Source: CAYPHA01 sp964410215 (lineage in GTDB: Bacteria > Calditrichota > Calditrichia > Calditrichales > CAYPHA01). Taken from it: DNA of 44,217 bases. The stretch is taken from the NCBI GenBank assembly GCA_964410215.1, contig CAYPHA010000037.1, forward strand, positions 1-44,217, read 5' to 3'. Positions 43,249 to 44,217 of the stretch are shown here, piece after piece. Within the stretch, counting starts at the first letter, position 1. Every line of letters begins with the position of its first letter. The translations under genes were made by a program, and so were the position numbers. The notes below the pieces were generated by a model. That model worked only from the letters and a program-made list of their open reading frames with translations, searched no databases and was not told where the DNA came from.

Positions 43249-44091
43249 TCAGATATCCAGCGAATCGGCCGGGCTTTTGATCTTATTTATCGAATACGAC
43301 GAAACGTGGGTATAAATCTGTGTGGTTTCCAGGCGGACATGTCCTAATAATTCCTGGATATAACGGATATCAGTACCATCATCCAACAGGTGGGTGGCGA
43401 AGCTGTGGCGCAGGGTATGGACAGTCGCTTTCTTTCTGATTCCCGCCTTTTTAATGGAAGCAGCCAGGACAGACTGAACACTTTTGGGGCTGTACTTCCC
43501 GCCGCTCTGCCCTTCAAAAACCCAGGTTTCCGGTTTATAGAGTTTATAATAATCCCTGAGCAGTTCCAGAGCTTTACCGGAAAGCATGACGTAGCGGTCC
43601 TTTTTTCCTTTGGCCCGGACAATGTGTATTCTCATGCTGTTGGAATCGATATCACTGAGTTTCAGGTTGAGAAGTTCACCCAAACGCAGGCCGGCCGAAT
43701 AGATCAGGAAAAGCATGGCTTTATGTTTGAGGTTGGCCGTGGCTGTAATCAGTTTTACGATTTCCGTTTTGGAGAGGACGACGGGCAGTGACTCCGGTTT
43801 ACGCAGTTTCAGGTTCAGTTCTTCGGGTATGGGTTTATGCAGGATTTTGGTATAGAGATAGCGGATGGCGGAGATAGTCTGGATCATGGCGGAGAAGGAG
43901 TATTTTCTTTCCGTTTTACAGAAGAACAGATAATTCTGAATATCCTGTCCGGTAATTTTACTAGCGGGCAGTGTTTGCAGATAGGTCAGGAACCGTTTCA
44001 GCGCGGAGCTATAGCTTTTAATGGTTTGCGGCGAATAATTTTCGATTTCGAGTTGTTTATAAAAGGCGCTGATAATTTCTTGTTTGTTCAT
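43249..44091 (-). CDS. Tyrosine-type site-specific recombinase (XerC/D-like)
   Basis: The 280-residue protein has an N-terminal SAM-like core-binding domain (about 1-90) and a catalytic domain with Arg136 (SAGLRLGELL), a Lys in the RAKGKKDRYVML beta-hairpin, His225-x-x-Arg228 (HTLRHSFATH), His251 (LLGHVRLETT) and the nucleophile Tyr260 (QIYTHVS). All catalytic residues are present, so it is probably active. It lacks the extra helix found in integron IntI. Its position at the window edge, beside a GC-rich 57-base end, suggests an integration boundary, but no att site was proven. Confidence 0.93.
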   Translation of the reverse strand: MNKQEIISAFYKQLEIENYSPQTIKSYSSALKRFLTYLQTLPASKITGQDIQNYLFFCKTERKYSFSAMIQTISAIRYLYTKILHKPIPEELNLKLRKPESLPVVLSKTEIVKLITATANLKHKAMLFLIYSAGLRLGELLNLKLSDIDSNSMRIHIVRAKGKKDRYVMLSGKALELLRDYYKLYKPETWVFEGQSGGKYSPKSVQSVLAASIKKAGIRKKATVHTLRHSFATHLLDDGTDIRYIQELLGHVRLETTQIYTHVSSYSINKIKSPADSLDI

Positions 44092-44160
44092 ACCTTAATA
44101 CTTATATTTCGTAATAAACGCAGTTCAATGTAACCTATATTCCCAGTAAACGCAATACGT

Positions 44161-44217
44161 TTAGACCAGGCCGCGGGCCCTGCCCTCCTCCCCCACCAGC
44201 GGGGCGAAGTTGAGGTT
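44161..44217 (-). CDS. Partial, possible C-terminal end of a GC-rich gene
   Basis: The last 57 bases are one open minus-strand frame ending NLNFAPLVGEEGRARGLV and a TAA at 44161-44163. GC content (about three quarters) is far above the rest of the window. It could be the 3' end of a foreign gene upstream of the recombinase, or an edge artefact. Confidence 0.25.
   Translation of the reverse strand, partial: NLNFAPLVGEEGRARGLV

Noticed and set aside
43249..44091. Integron integrase IntI with an attI/attC array
   Set aside because: The IntI-specific insertion before the HxxR motif is missing and no attC-like repeats are seen in the remaining bases.

Overview
The window reads as a chromosomal segment of a Gram-negative bacterium from the Fibrobacteres-Chlorobi-Bacteroidetes superphylum, most plausibly a Calditrichota/KSB1/Marinimicrobia-type lineage. 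Four secreted proteins end in the 'QN(Y/F)PNPFNP...TTI(R/G)(Y/F)...G.YFY.L' C-terminal domain that sends proteins through the type IX secretion system (T9SS). There are many lipobox lipoproteins, a TonB-dependent receptor and a porin. Many genes have strong GGAGG-like Shine-Dalgarno sequences, which argues against a typical Bacteroidota genome. The phylum is an inference. No rRNA, tRNA, CRISPR array or prophage was recognised.

Layout. 1-8.2 kb: exported MsrB, a small HEAT-like secreted protein, a small CxxC protein (1307-1477, minus), an M16C peptidase lipoprotein, a Tat-exported TIM-barrel protein, a TonB receptor and a methyltransferase. 8.4-17.1 kb: T9SS cargo, a B12-binding radical SAM enzyme, an EEP-family lipoprotein, a two-helix membrane peptide, a small secreted protein and a glycosidase-like T9SS protein. 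17.2-27.1 kb: NhaP-type antiporter, transglutaminase-like/TPR protein, polytopic membrane protein, two lipoproteins (one a beta-carbonic anhydrase), GH20 hexosaminidase and a TSUP permease. 27.2-32.8 kb: a frame-disrupted LamG/FG-GAP/ASPIC-UnbV protein, a plant-type LRR protein (both T9SS) and a double fasciclin lipoprotein. 32.9-38.2 kb: DUF502 protein, Ntn amidohydrolase, a gene relic, an FMN-binding protein plus porin pair, and a hemerythrin protein coupled to a LuxR regulator with a degenerate receiver. 38.5-44.2 kb: a KCG-repeat peptide, a Tat-exported GMC-dehydrogenase pair, an ECF sigma/anti-sigma pair, an AhpD-like protein with an in-frame UGA, and a tyrosine recombinase.

The most interesting stretch is 38.5-43.1 kb. 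The gene at 42593-43129 has UGA exactly where the second Cys of the AhpD CxxC motif belongs, followed by a 7-bp hairpin with a GUC loop at the spacing of a bacterial SECIS, so it is very probably a selenoprotein. The gene at 38529-38993 encodes a secreted peptide with eight Cys, all in KCG units (DGKCG, AGKCG), resembling the EGKCG repeats of HvfA/bufferin-type copper-binding RiPP precursors, but no modifying enzyme is nearby. Between them lie a redox enzyme pair and an ECF sigma/zinc-finger pair, so the block may be a redox or metal stress module (inference).

A second theme is small palindromes. Two different perfect or near-perfect palindromes sit in frame at the same point of two T9SS sorting domains, where the two other sorting domains of the window have only a short turn. 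This looks like insertion of palindromic repeat elements into a tolerant loop.
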